The position numbers and the translations under genes were made by a program. From Planctomycetota bacterium (lineage in GTDB: Bacteria; Planctomycetota; Phycisphaerae; WQYP01), in assembly GCA_021800165.1 (NCBI GenBank), contig JAJYZF010000019.1, positions 1-60,427 on the forward strand: 60,427 bases of DNA. Direction: 5' to 3'. Below, in pieces: positions 1 to 8,048 of the stretch; the first letter of the stretch is position 1; the number at the start of each line of letters is the position of its first letter. The notes below the pieces were generated by a model. It saw only the letters and a list, made by a program, of their open reading frames with translations, ran no database searches and was not told the origin of the DNA.

Positions 1-117
1 CTGGCGTAATTTGGCATAGAAGCCTCCTTGCTTGAATAGCCAAAAGCCCTCCATTTTCCCCAGATATGCCGGTTTGTCTATCTGCTGCCATTTGTGACAC
101 TTACAGCTTAAGGAAGT

Positions 118-262
118 GCCATTCGGGACAGCCACCTATTAAAACGGACTCCATGATCGCCATCCAGCCGACGGCTTTGCCGAGATCAGGTGCGAGTTGA
201 GCATGCGAACCCCGATTGGCCGCTCCCCCGAACGGCGTTGGGCCTACGGGACACAGGAATTT
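118..262. repeat. Dispersed repeat R7, copy 1
   Basis: About 130 bases here match a stretch at 7919-8048 in the same orientation, sharing blocks such as GATTGGCCGCTC and GTTGGGCCTACGGGACA. It runs straight into a degenerate copy of the dispersed repeat R1 (around 254-295, recognisable by TCCATGC followed by GAGCTCAAGGAA). No convincing gene is visible in 1-749: the short open frames there overlap each other on both strands and lack protein-like composition. Confidence 0.7.
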
Positions 263-749
263 TGGCGTCCATGCATTAAACAGTTGAGCTCAAGGAATTG
301 ACGGTGATTTTAGTGGTGTGGTTACTGGCGTAGGTATTGCATCCTGGGGTTGAAAGGTTAGAATTCGGGCGTTGAGAACATGGCTCTTTTGTGGCAGCTC
401 TTATGGTCGCGGTGAACGAAACATCCCCAGAGATCAAATTGGCCGGGAGGCATCGCCGCCGCGGAACCGTCGTTTCCTCGACCTCCTTTGTGGTTCAAAA
501 AACCATGGACAGCGTTATGCCTCCGTACCCGAGTCTATCCGAGCCTCGCCGGGATGGTGAAAACAGCATCTTCCGCACGCAGCCGCTGCAACCACTGCCG
601 TCGGCGGGGCGGTCGCCTAATTTGGCCCGACGGGGTTCCGCATCGGCCTCGGGGCTTGTCGAGGCAACAGAAGGAGAATCAGCCGCCGGCCCGTATCGGG
701 ACCGGCGATCGATCTTGTGAGAACGTGCCCTCTGGGCGCGGGAGTCTAA

Positions 750-1586
750 ATGTTCGCGGCTCAAATCTCAAATTTTTTGGCAGGCTGTTTCTGCTTGTCA
801 CTGGGGTATCGCGTGTGGCCCCAGTTGCGGGGGCCAGCCGGGGAGCGCTTCGCCGGAAGACGCGGCCTATTCTTTCGTGTGGGCGGGTTTTTCCTTATTG
901 GCCTCTCGCTTGTTAGCGTGGCCTATGCCGGCATAGGATGGGGAGCGAGCGGGGCCGACGCCTGGGCCGTGTGGTTCTTTCCCTGGGCTGCGGCAATCGC
1001 CTTTGCCTTGGCTGTGGGGTGGCTCAACGGCCCGCAAGCACACCGCAAGCCGCTGTTGTGGGTGGCGCTCGCGGGGCTGGGTGCGGGTGTCCTGGCTATG
1101 GCCCAATCGGTCCAATTCTACTTGGCTACCATCGGCAGCGGCGGGGCCGATCTCGTTTTGCTGACCAGCTTTTGCACCGCCGTTTGGGGTCTGCTGGCGG
1201 TTGTGCTTTATCTGTGCCTGCGAGCTGTCCCGGATGGGTACAGGGCTTACCGGCCTTGGCTGGCCTTCCTCATTGTGTGTCCGGGAGTGGTCGGGGTCGT
1301 CTGGGCGTTCTTCATCTTTTGGGGGCTTTCTGCGAGCTTCCGCGCCTCTTTGCCCGGGCGACCCGGCGAACGTTCACCGTCCTACGGCCGCTGGACAGGC
1401 CAAGCATTTTGTTTCTGCAACCTGCTGGGAGCATATTCGGGCACGCCTGGCATAGTGGGCGTGGTCGCGTTTCTGGCGGCGCTGGTCTTCTTGGTTTGGA
1501 CGCTCCTCGTTTTCCGAAAGCTCTCGCTCCGAGTGCGGCAGTACCCCGCGGCAGAAGATCCGACCGCCGGGCTTAAGCGGGGGTAA
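750..1586 (+). CDS. Polytopic membrane protein of unknown function
   Basis: A 278-residue protein with about seven hydrophobic segments (roughly residues 5-20, 40-62, 70-92, 102-125, 132-160, 168-195 and 235-258) and a short basic C-terminal tail. The start is supported by a GGGAG ribosome-binding site a few bases upstream. I recognise no family motif. It stands alone between repeats and an Rhs remnant whose reading frame opens immediately after its stop codon, so the downstream side looks like a rearrangement junction. It could be cargo of the accessory region or the last intact gene of older chromosome. No enzymatic or transport role can be assigned. Confidence 0.7.
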   Translation: MFAAQISNFLAGCFCLSLGYRVWPQLRGPAGERFAGRRGLFFRVGGFFLIGLSLVSVAYAGIGWGASGADAWAVWFFPWAAAIAFALAVGWLNGPQAHRKPLLWVALAGLGAGVLAMAQSVQFYLATIGSGGADLVLLTSFCTAVWGLLAVVLYLCLRAVPDGYRAYRPWLAFLIVCPGVVGVVWAFFIFWGLSASFRASLPGRPGERSPSYGRWTGQAFCFCNLLGAYSGTPGIVGVVAFLAALVFLVWTLLVFRKLSLRVRQYPAAEDPTAGLKRG

Positions 1587-2369
1587 CGTTTCTCCGGCGA
1601 TATCAATGGCTCGCCCATTTCCATGGCCGGCACGGGTGCCAACAGCGGCACCGGCGTGCCGGACCAACTGGCCAGCCAGATCGCCGCCGCCACCCCCGGC
1701 GAAACCTCCGGTGATTCACCCAACCTGGTGGCCGTTACCCAAAATAATTACGACTCCCAAAACCGCATTTTTGAAACCCTTACCTACAGCGTCGATCCCA
1801 CCACCGGCAATGTCAGCCAGACGGCCCTAACCACCTATACCTTCTATGGCCCAAGAGGCAATGCAATAGAAACCGTTTCCCCCACCGGGCTGGTGACAAA
1901 AAATCTCTACGATGGGGCCAATCGGCTTTTTGAAACCTTCACCACCGATGGCGGAGCGGTCAATAACGCCGGAACCCCACTGCTCACCTATGCCGCCGCG
2001 AGTTCCGTCGCGGGCGATATTGTCATCAACCAAACCGCTTATGGCTACGATGGCGATGGTAACAATACCGAAACCGCCCACGCCCAGCGCTTCAATACCG
2101 ATCCGATTCTGGGCACCTCCGCCGAAGGGGCCTTGTTTACCGCCGTAGAGAATTCCGATGGCAGTCTTACCATTACCCCCGCCGGCAACACCGATGCCAA
2201 TTTAGCCGCCCGCATCTATTACACGGCCACTTATTACGATTCCGCCGATCGGCCCATCGCCACTGTCAACGCCGGCACCAACCCAGGGATTGTTTCCCTG
2301 GACGCGCAGAATCCGCGAAAAATTTCTAAGCCGGCCGCGCATTCCGCCTTCCTCGAACCCAACTGTTAA
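1587..2369 (+). pseudogene. Rhs/YD-repeat protein fragment (middle part)
   Basis: The frame encodes YD-repeat sequence typical of Rhs shells, for example NNYDSQNRIFETLTY, NLYDGANRLFETFTT and TATYYDSADRPIATVN. Neither the N-terminal export region nor the core and toxin parts are attached. The frame opens directly after the stop of the preceding gene, so the original start is missing. The 3' end runs into repeat R1 at about 2371, where the stop lies. The fragment is best read as a decayed piece of a large Rhs gene cut at both ends by rearrangement. ATG codons at 1606 or 1623 would be chance starts. Confidence 0.8.
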
Positions 2370-2370
2370 G

Positions 2371-2690
2371 GCATGGATGCCGAAATCCCGATGGGGCAGG
2401 AGCCAAGCATCGGGAAGGCATGGATGCCGAAATCCCGATGTGACAGGGGTCGCCAATCGGGACTGGCCGCGCCGCGTTTAGCGCATCCGCAGCCGCCCTT
2501 ACTCCCAACTCCTAACTCCCAAATTCTAACTCCTGCGGCCACAGCCGCCGTGCTCCTTTCTCGCGCAGCGCCCCATCCTCTGCGGTCCTCTGCGTCCCCT
2601 GCGGTAAAAAATCGTCGTCGTCGTTAAGGCATGGATGCCGAAATCCTCGATGCTGGAGGACCAGCGCATCGGGACTGACCGCTCCTCACA
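2371..2690. repeat. Composite repeat block: R1 (x3), R3, R2
   Basis: Two R1 units lie nearly in tandem (about 2372-2420 and 2418-2465), each containing GGCATGGATGCCGAAATCC, in which GGCAT and ATGCC can pair as a small hairpin. They are followed by an R3 stretch of CTAACTCC/CAACTCC words (2500-2540), an R2 unit with CTCTGCGTCCCCTGCGG (about 2578-2612) and a third R1 (2628-2680). The same modules recur at 8.1-8.9, 24.8-25.7, 32.2 and 34.4-35.1 kb. No gene is present. Confidence 0.85.
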
Positions 2691-2788
2691 ACCCCCCAGC
2701 CCGGCCATTATTTGGCCGGGGCGTCCCGATGAATCGGGACTGGCCGTTACTGAGTCCTCGGCGTCTGAAAAAGGTACACGCCGCGAGT

Positions 2789-2951
2789 CTATGGCGTATC
2801 CACCGCCACCGGCAGCACCATCACCAGCAACGATTTACTCTACCAGACAATTTACCCCTCCGTGGCTGTGGGACAGCCGCCCTCGGCTGTCAGCAATTCG
2901 TATAACGCTCTTGGCAACCACCCGCGGCTGGGTCCGTGGTTGAAGCCGGCT
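2789..2951 (+). pseudogene. Rhs/YD-repeat remnant
   Basis: In the frame starting at GTC TAT GGC the translation includes VYGVSTATGSTITSNDLLYQ and later SNSYNALGN, ending at a TAA. These are YD-repeat style sequences. The remnant is about 50 codons long with no start, and its frame differs from the flanking open frames. It is probably from the same ancestral Rhs gene as the fragment at 1587-2369, displaced by the repeat block between them. Confidence 0.65.
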
Positions 2952-3149
2952 TAAGCAATGGCGATAATGGGCTTCCTATGGTAACGCTTGCCGAAAGAAT
3001 TTCGGAATCCGAGCCTCGCCGATCTCGGCAATTGCCCGGCTCCCCTTGCACATTGGCGGTTCAAGATGCCACCGCCGTAAAACCTGTTCATGCCTATCCT
3101 GTTACGGCACCCTACCCCCAAGGTAGCACAGCCATTCCTGCCTGTGAGA

Positions 3150-3218
3150 CTAATTATCCCGTCGCTGCGGCGCAGCCTCGCCCGCCGGCCTCGGCAAAAT
3201 TTCGCCCAGTCAGTGGTG
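3150..3218. repeat. Dispersed repeat R9, copy 1
   Basis: A stretch of about 60 bases containing GCGCAGCCTCGCCCGCCGGC recurs at 5187-5252. In both places it lies directly upstream of Rhs core sequence, in the same orientation, which suggests that it was duplicated together with, or inserted next to, the Rhs ends. Confidence 0.6.
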
Positions 3219-3231
3219 TCAGTGGTAGGCT

Positions 3232-3522
3232 CTATATCAACAGTGAGAACACGTATCAATTCGTGATGAGCAATCCGGTGGTTGCTAATAATTCGACGGG
3301 CGAATTCGGCGTCCCGGGCCTAGCCTTCGACCTTGTCTGGAAGCCAAGCGAGGGCTTGCACCAAACCGAGGGGTGGGAAAAGAAGACCCTGCAGCTCACG
3401 GATCCGGTGGCCGGGATGGAGTCAAGCACCGTGGCCTCGGTCGTGAGCGGGCCTATTTGGAATCGCAAGGCTGGGTTTATGACCCTGACAGCGGCCAATA
3501 CCTCCCACCCGGCGGCAAATGA
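3232..3522 (+). pseudogene. Rhs core end plus frameshifted toxin C-terminus
   Basis: The end of an Rhs core is readable (YINSENTYQFVMSNPV, almost identical to the core at about 5680-5725). Beyond it the reading frame is disturbed. In a second frame, open from 3292, the final residues are protein-like (GRERAYLESQGWVYDPDSGQ, then LPPGGK) and end at a TGA at 3520-3522. That stop overlaps the ATG at 3519 of the next gene in an ATGA arrangement, as expected for a toxin tail followed by its immunity gene. I infer a decayed Rhs toxin tip with at least one frameshift. Confidence 0.55.
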
Positions 3523-4124
3523 GGTTAATGGAAATGGAATCATTTCACGAATTAGCGACGCGGTATTTTGGGCCGCTGGCGCACGCGAGCGGTCTTAGCC
3601 TCACCCGAGACCGTGATTTCTGGCTCGATTACACAAGCTCCCGCGTACGCTTAACGGTAGCGTACGACGCGTGGCGCACCCGTGAGGTGGTCACGGCGAT
3701 TGCATCTCTCCACGACAGGGGTAGCCCCTATTATGATTTTGGATATGGACTCTATCTCATCTTGTTGTTCAAGGGAAAGGATCCTGAATCAGTGCGCGGT
3801 GGCGCGGTTCGACCCGAGGAGCTGGATGGTGAATTGCGAAATCGGGCGGCCTTATTCACGGAGCTTTGCGTCAAACTGCTGGGTGGCGACGCCGAGGAGT
3901 TCAAGGCCTTGCAGGCTTTTGGGAGAAAGGCCGCCCACGAGTATGAGCTCCGTAGCCAAGCTAACAGCGCAATGGTCCGGGCAGGCTGGGCGTGGGCGAA
4001 GGGCGACCTTCAGAAGGTTATCGAGGAATTAGCCCCGCATGAGAACTGCATTGATCCAAGTTGGAAACAGAAACTGGCGGAGGCCAGAGCGACCTTGGAT
4101 CGCCACGGACGGCCGCCTCGCTAA
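3519..4124 (+). CDS. Hypothetical protein, candidate Rhs immunity protein
   Basis: A soluble-looking protein of up to 201 residues with mixed alpha/beta composition and no signal peptide or membrane segment. It overlaps the stop of the decayed Rhs toxin tail by ATGA (ATG at 3519). ATG codons at 3528 and 3534 are in frame, and the one at 3534 has a GAGG nine bases upstream, so the true start is uncertain. I recognise no family. The position immediately behind an Rhs C-terminus is the classic place for an immunity gene; that role is inferred only from position. The toxin part is broken, so this would now be an orphan immunity gene. Confidence 0.6.
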   Translation: MRLMEMESFHELATRYFGPLAHASGLSLTRDRDFWLDYTSSRVRLTVAYDAWRTREVVTAIASLHDRGSPYYDFGYGLYLILLFKGKDPESVRGGAVRPEELDGELRNRAALFTELCVKLLGGDAEEFKALQAFGRKAAHEYELRSQANSAMVRAGWAWAKGDLQKVIEELAPHENCIDPSWKQKLAEARATLDRHGRPPR

Positions 4125-4292
4125 CGGCAGACAACGGCTTCGCCGAGATCAGGGGAGGGCGGAGCAATTGAGCGCAAGGAAGCAGGTGGATGGGCGCGGT
4201 TGAAGCCCGCACCGGCACCGGCGAAAAAGAAATAGCAGGCCGAGGCGTACGGTGGATGTGCGTGGGGTTTTTTGTAAAACTGGAGTCGCGCG

Positions 4293-4976
4293 GTGCGAAT
4301 TGAAATCATCACGGGTCGGTTTGAGGCGCTACAGGACGTGGATGACCCAGCGGATCTCCTGCTGCGGATGCTCGCGCGCAGTACCCGGGCCAACGGTCGG
4401 GCCTTGCGGTACGTTAGTGCGGAGGAGCAGACGATCTTTAACGACATGCAGCTAGGCCGGCTGCATAGCGAGCTGGCCCTGTTGGACAGGGCGGTGGAAA
4501 GCCCGGAGGAGTTTCGGTTTCTGGGGCAACTGCTCTCCCTGTGCCTTATCGCGCGCAGCGGTGCCAAAATGATCCGGTTTGTGCCAGCCCTGTTGCGAAG
4601 CCCGGATGGGGTTAGTCCTGAGCACGGGCGTCAGACGCAGAGCCCGATCTCGGGTACGGCGGTCATAGCAGAAGCCGACTTAGGGCGTCAGCCCTGCGTG
4701 GTGGTCGACCAGCTCCTTGATGATATGAATGTGCGGGGAAGCGCTCTCTGGAATACGCCGATCAGCGAGGACGAGTTTCCGGTTCTCGCCCAGATCGACC
4801 CATACCGCGACACCTATTTCAATCGCAAGCAGATGCCAGATTTCCTTGGAGAGTGGGACCGCTTTTTCCTGGCAAGGAAGGAGCCGGGGGTGCTGGCCGA
4901 GGTGGCAATGGTTCGATCATTTGCTGAAAAGGTTCTCCTTGGGAAGGGGCTGTACCTGAAGTTTGAGGGGGATTAG
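4293..4976 (+). CDS. Hypothetical protein in Rhs cargo region
   Basis: A 227-residue protein starting at GTG with GGAG seven bases upstream. It has no signal peptide or membrane segments and is rich in acidic and hydrophobic residues. I recognise no domain. It lies between the candidate immunity gene and a second Rhs C-terminal fragment, a place where orphan immunity genes typically accumulate. It could be another immunity protein or unrelated cargo; nothing in the sequence decides this. Confidence 0.6.
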   Translation: MRIEIITGRFEALQDVDDPADLLLRMLARSTRANGRALRYVSAEEQTIFNDMQLGRLHSELALLDRAVESPEEFRFLGQLLSLCLIARSGAKMIRFVPALLRSPDGVSPEHGRQTQSPISGTAVIAEADLGRQPCVVVDQLLDDMNVRGSALWNTPISEDEFPVLAQIDPYRDTYFNRKQMPDFLGEWDRFFLARKEPGVLAEVAMVRSFAEKVLLGKGLYLKFEGD

Positions 4977-5092
4977 GTGAAACGAGGACGCAGCTAGGTT
5001 TTTTTGTCCCTTTTCGCGGCCATTGCTTCACGGAACAAGGGTTTTGGTATAATGGGCTTACAGTAATCAGGGTCTTCAAGGCTGGTGGCCGC

Positions 5093-6367
5093 ATGGTAAT
5101 GGTTGACGCAGAATTCATAAGACAGGAAGGGCGCTTCGCGAGACAGGAACGCGTGGCCGCGCCGGGCATCCCGCCCGGCACCACCAACTATCCCGGCGCT
5201 GTGGCGCAGCCTCGCCCGCCGGCCTCGACGGGATTTCGCGGGGTTGAATCCGGTGGTGTTGTGGGCAGCGACCCAAACCCGCTCAACATCAATGCCCCGG
5301 TATTGCAGGACACCTACAACGCCGGTGTGATCCAACCGAACAGTCGGCTGTACCTCACGCAAGATGCCAACTGGAACACTACCGCCGTAATCGGTTACAA
5401 CAGCACGACGCAGACTTGGCAGGTCGTCCAGCGCTACGTGTACTCCCCCTACGGCAACATCAGCATCTTGAACCCCGATTTCACCACCGTTCCAACCGGC
5501 ACGCAGCCGCTGGTCAACAATCCCTATCAGGGCATGGCCCTCGATCCCGTAACCGGCCTCTACTACGAACGCGCCCGCTGGTACCGCACCGGCCAAGCTG
5601 GGTTGAGGCAGGATCCGAAATCCTCCCGACGCATCGGGACAGGAGCGGTTCATCGGGAGGTAAGCCAGGATCCATTGCAATACATCAACGGCGCTAACAC
5701 GTATCAATTCGTAATGAGCAATCCGGTGCGCGCGGTGGATCCGTGGGGATTAAAGATAATGGCGCTGGTGTCAGGCCCGAATCCAACGCCGAGCGGCTGG
5801 CTGGATTATTACGCCAGGTGGGCGATGAGGATCGCTCGAGATATGAAGGCCAGCTATACGAACGCGGAAGACGAGAAGATTCAAAAGGCCGGGAAGGTAA
5901 CATTGGACGGGGCGGCTTTCACAGGTAGCCGCCAGGATATTATCAACGCCATGCTTCGGGAAGCCCGCTCCAAGCAGACGGACTTCACCGCCGGTGGCCG
6001 CGCCGCGATGGAGGCCTCCGCCAAGATTTTAGCCGGGCAAAACAAGAAGAAGTACGACTGGACGCTGGCGGTGTTCCACGGGGTTTACCAGCAAGGGACG
6101 AACAAACCCCTCGGGTTCGTCGACATAAACAACCATTATTACCGGGAACCAGCGAACGTCGCCGCGTTTCAAAACATAATCGGCCACGTCCCGGGCCAGC
6201 CGCTTGTCGTGGCATGCTTTACCAACGGCAACCTTGAGGAGGCGATGCAGGTTGTTGAAAATAGCGGGAATTTGGGCAGTTGCGACATAATAATTACATT
6301 GGGGCGCGTAAAAGTGACTACCCACCCACTGGCTCCGACGACGCAGCCGACGCGGCCGGGAATGTGA
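5093..6367 (+). CDS. Truncated Rhs protein: core plus variable C-terminal domain
   Basis: An open frame of 424 residues. About 40 N-terminal residues are not Rhs-like, and repeat R9 lies at about codons 32-53. The Rhs core then follows (RYVYSPYGNISILNPDF, NPYQGMALDPVTGLYYERARWY, DPLQYINGANTYQFVMSNPV, ending DPWG near residue 221). About 200 residues after DPWG form a variable tip that I do not recognise; by position it would be the toxin or effector domain. The expected stretch between ERARWY and QDPLQ is altered by an in-frame insertion of 57 bp flanked by CAGGATCC (5609-5616 and 5666-5673). The long N-terminal shell is missing, so the protein is probably not exported. A TATAAT at 5048 gives only weak evidence of a promoter. 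Confidence 0.75.
   Translation: MVMVDAEFIRQEGRFARQERVAAPGIPPGTTNYPGAVAQPRPPASTGFRGVESGGVVGSDPNPLNINAPVLQDTYNAGVIQPNSRLYLTQDANWNTTAVIGYNSTTQTWQVVQRYVYSPYGNISILNPDFTTVPTGTQPLVNNPYQGMALDPVTGLYYERARWYRTGQAGLRQDPKSSRRIGTGAVHREVSQDPLQYINGANTYQFVMSNPVRAVDPWGLKIMALVSGPNPTPSGWLDYYARWAMRIARDMKASYTNAEDEKIQKAGKVTLDGAAFTGSRQDIINAMLREARSKQTDFTAGGRAAMEASAKILAGQNKKKYDWTLAVFHGVYQQGTNKPLGFVDINNHYYREPANVAAFQNIIGHVPGQPLVVACFTNGNLEEAMQVVENSGNLGSCDIIITLGRVKVTTHPLAPTTQPTRPGM
5187..5252. repeat. Dispersed repeat R9, copy 2
   Basis: Second copy of the element described at 3150-3218. It is translated in frame here as part of the N-terminal, non-Rhs stretch of the truncated Rhs protein. Confidence 0.6.
5609..5673. repeat. 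57-bp in-frame insertion flanked by CAGGATCC direct repeats
   Basis: CAGGATCC occurs at 5609-5616 and again at 5666-5673, exactly 57 bases (19 codons) apart. The sequence between them (CCGAAATCC, GCATCGGGACAGGAGC) resembles repeat R1 and interrupts the Rhs core where SPSLGRF-like residues would be expected. The frame stays open. This looks like a target-site duplication around a small inserted element. Confidence 0.55.
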
Positions 6368-6463
6368 TGGCAGCCCGCCGGGTCGGCGGCGCGAAAGTAG
6401 GGCTATGCGTATTTCTTGGACAATTACAGAATATGTTGATTATCCGAAAACTCGAGGTACGAG

Positions 6464-7561
6464 GTGACGAAGCGCTTGCTATCACATTTGGGGATCCAAT
6501 TAAGACGCAGGCGTCCCCGGAGGGTCGCGATGAGTGCGGTACCGGCGGGATGTCTGGCGATAGTCCTTATCGCTGGCACATTGCCCGCCTGTACCCGGCA
6601 ATCACCCGGGCCTCCGATCCCAACCGGCTGCGGTACCGAGAACCAATCGTGCGTATTGCCTGTGGAAGCACATGTCTACGCACTTTGGGGGATTGAGCAT
6701 GGCGCAGCAATTTATGAGGGCCGCGTGGTCCGGAGCCGGGCGTTGATGCACGCAAGTCAATGCGTTGACGCGAGCCAGCTCGAAGTCCATGTTCTGAAAA
6801 CCATCTGGGGACCGCAGGCGCACCGTATTGCCGTCGACACTGGTGTTCCCGTTCCATTTACGGACGGGATTTTATGTGCACCCCATCCACCCGCGTCTTC
6901 GCTCAGCCAGGGGACCAGGCTTACGCTCATCCTGCTTCCGCCGGCCCTGAACCCGCATACGCCCGCGGTTTATCAGATAGGAGCTACGCAGATGTGGCTT
7001 GCCTGGGGCAACGCCGATCCCTTGGTGTTGGCGTTGGAAAAACTCGCTCGCATCGTTGGCGAAGAGCGTAAAGCCGGGGAGTCTCCTGTGGGCATCAACT
7101 CGAATTCGGCGGTAAGGGCCGCCGATTTGCAGGTGGATCTTTGGGCACAATGGCACAGCAATTCCCCGCCTATTAGATCGGCGGACGATGCTGCCGTCTG
7201 GGTTGGGCGGCTACTGTGTCAAGGGGAGGTAGAGCGAGCGGCGCCTGGCGAAATCCGTGCAGCACGCCGCGCCGCCCCCGTCCTTACCGCCCGCCGGGAT
7301 GTAAAATCGGGTCCTCGCGCGGTGATCGTGGCCGGTTTGGCCCATCGGCTAATGATTGCTCCGAGGGAACAACGGACACCATGGGTGCGTTGTCTTGGAA
7401 AGGTGGTATTGCAAGGGAGCACACCAGCCGCCGGGATTTGCTTACGAAAAGGCGACGAGGAGAGGCTTCGCCGACTTTTAGTTGGAATGGAACGATCCGG
7501 GGCGAACCGGCCGCCCCTTTCCCAACGTATTCAAGCGGTCGTGACTTGGTTAACGAAATGA
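6464..7561 (+). CDS. Putative lipoprotein of unknown function
   Basis: A 365-residue protein starting at GTG. The N-terminus has an arginine-rich n-region (RRRRPRR), a hydrophobic stretch and a lipobox ending LPAC near residue 43, so it is predicted to be exported and lipid-anchored. An alternative start at the ATG at 6530 would still keep the lipobox. The mature part has several cysteines (for example GCGTENQSCVLP and QCVDASQLEV), which could form disulfides. I recognise no family. It follows the truncated Rhs gene by about 100 bases; an immunity or surface role is possible but unsupported. Confidence 0.65.
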   Translation: MTKRLLSHLGIQLRRRRPRRVAMSAVPAGCLAIVLIAGTLPACTRQSPGPPIPTGCGTENQSCVLPVEAHVYALWGIEHGAAIYEGRVVRSRALMHASQCVDASQLEVHVLKTIWGPQAHRIAVDTGVPVPFTDGILCAPHPPASSLSQGTRLTLILLPPALNPHTPAVYQIGATQMWLAWGNADPLVLALEKLARIVGEERKAGESPVGINSNSAVRAADLQVDLWAQWHSNSPPIRSADDAAVWVGRLLCQGEVERAAPGEIRAARRAAPVLTARRDVKSGPRAVIVAGLAHRLMIAPREQRTPWVRCLGKVVLQGSTPAAGICLRKGDEERLRRLLVGMERSGANRPPLSQRIQAVVTWLTK

Positions 7562-7625
7562 CGCGCGCCGTGTCGACCAATGTCTTCAATCTCATCGGTT
7601 CGGGCACCGCCTCCAATCGCAGTTT

Positions 7626-7679
7626 GTGATCCAAACCCTTTCCCGCACCCTGTATAATTCCGCCGGGCAAATGACCTAA
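7626..7679 (+). pseudogene. Short YD-repeat remnant
   Basis: The translation IQTLSRTLYNSAGQMT followed by TAA is a typical YD-repeat half-unit. It is only about 17 codons long with no start. It marks another breakpoint of an Rhs gene directly before the repeat-rich stretch at 7.9-8.9 kb. The 240 bases after it contain only a GC-rich frame without recognisable features. Confidence 0.5.
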
Positions 7680-7918
7680 GCCTCCGGGGATGTGCATGGG
7701 TGGGGCGCAGGTCGTCGCGGCGTGGGGTGGGCTTGCGGCTAGCGTGGGCCGCGTCGAACTTGTGCGACGGCGGCGTCGCTGGCCTCGGCCTTGGCTCGCC
7801 GGGGTTTTTCGTGCGTATCACTGTGGCGGTCGGGCCGGAACCCCGATGGCCATCCAATACTGTCCGGAAAAATGCTGACAAAAAACCAGTAAAGATTTAA
7901 CCCAATCCTAATTAATAA

Positions 7919-8048
7919 GGACAGTCACCGATTAAAATGGATCCCATGATCGTCAACCATGCGACGGCTTCGCCGGGAGCAGGCAGGAGCCGAACGAGCG
8001 AGTCCCGATTGGCCGCTCTCCCGAACGACGTTGGGCCTACGGGACAGG
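7919..8048. repeat. Dispersed repeat R7, copy 2
   Basis: Direct-orientation partner of 118-262, sharing the words CCCGATTGGCCGCTC and GTTGGGCCTACGGGACA with scattered differences. It abuts the composite block that follows. The two copies are about 7.8 kb apart and bracket the whole first Rhs-rich accessory segment. Confidence 0.7.

Noticed and set aside
5048..5053. TATAAT before the truncated Rhs gene as a promoter
   Set aside because: The only -35 candidate (TTGCTT at 5023) is poor and 19 bases away; not strong enough to list.
6367..6696. Gene starting at the ATG overlapping the Rhs stop
   Set aside because: The frame (MAARRVGGAKVGLCVFLGQ...) overlaps the lipoprotein gene for most of its length and loses protein character after about 45 codons.
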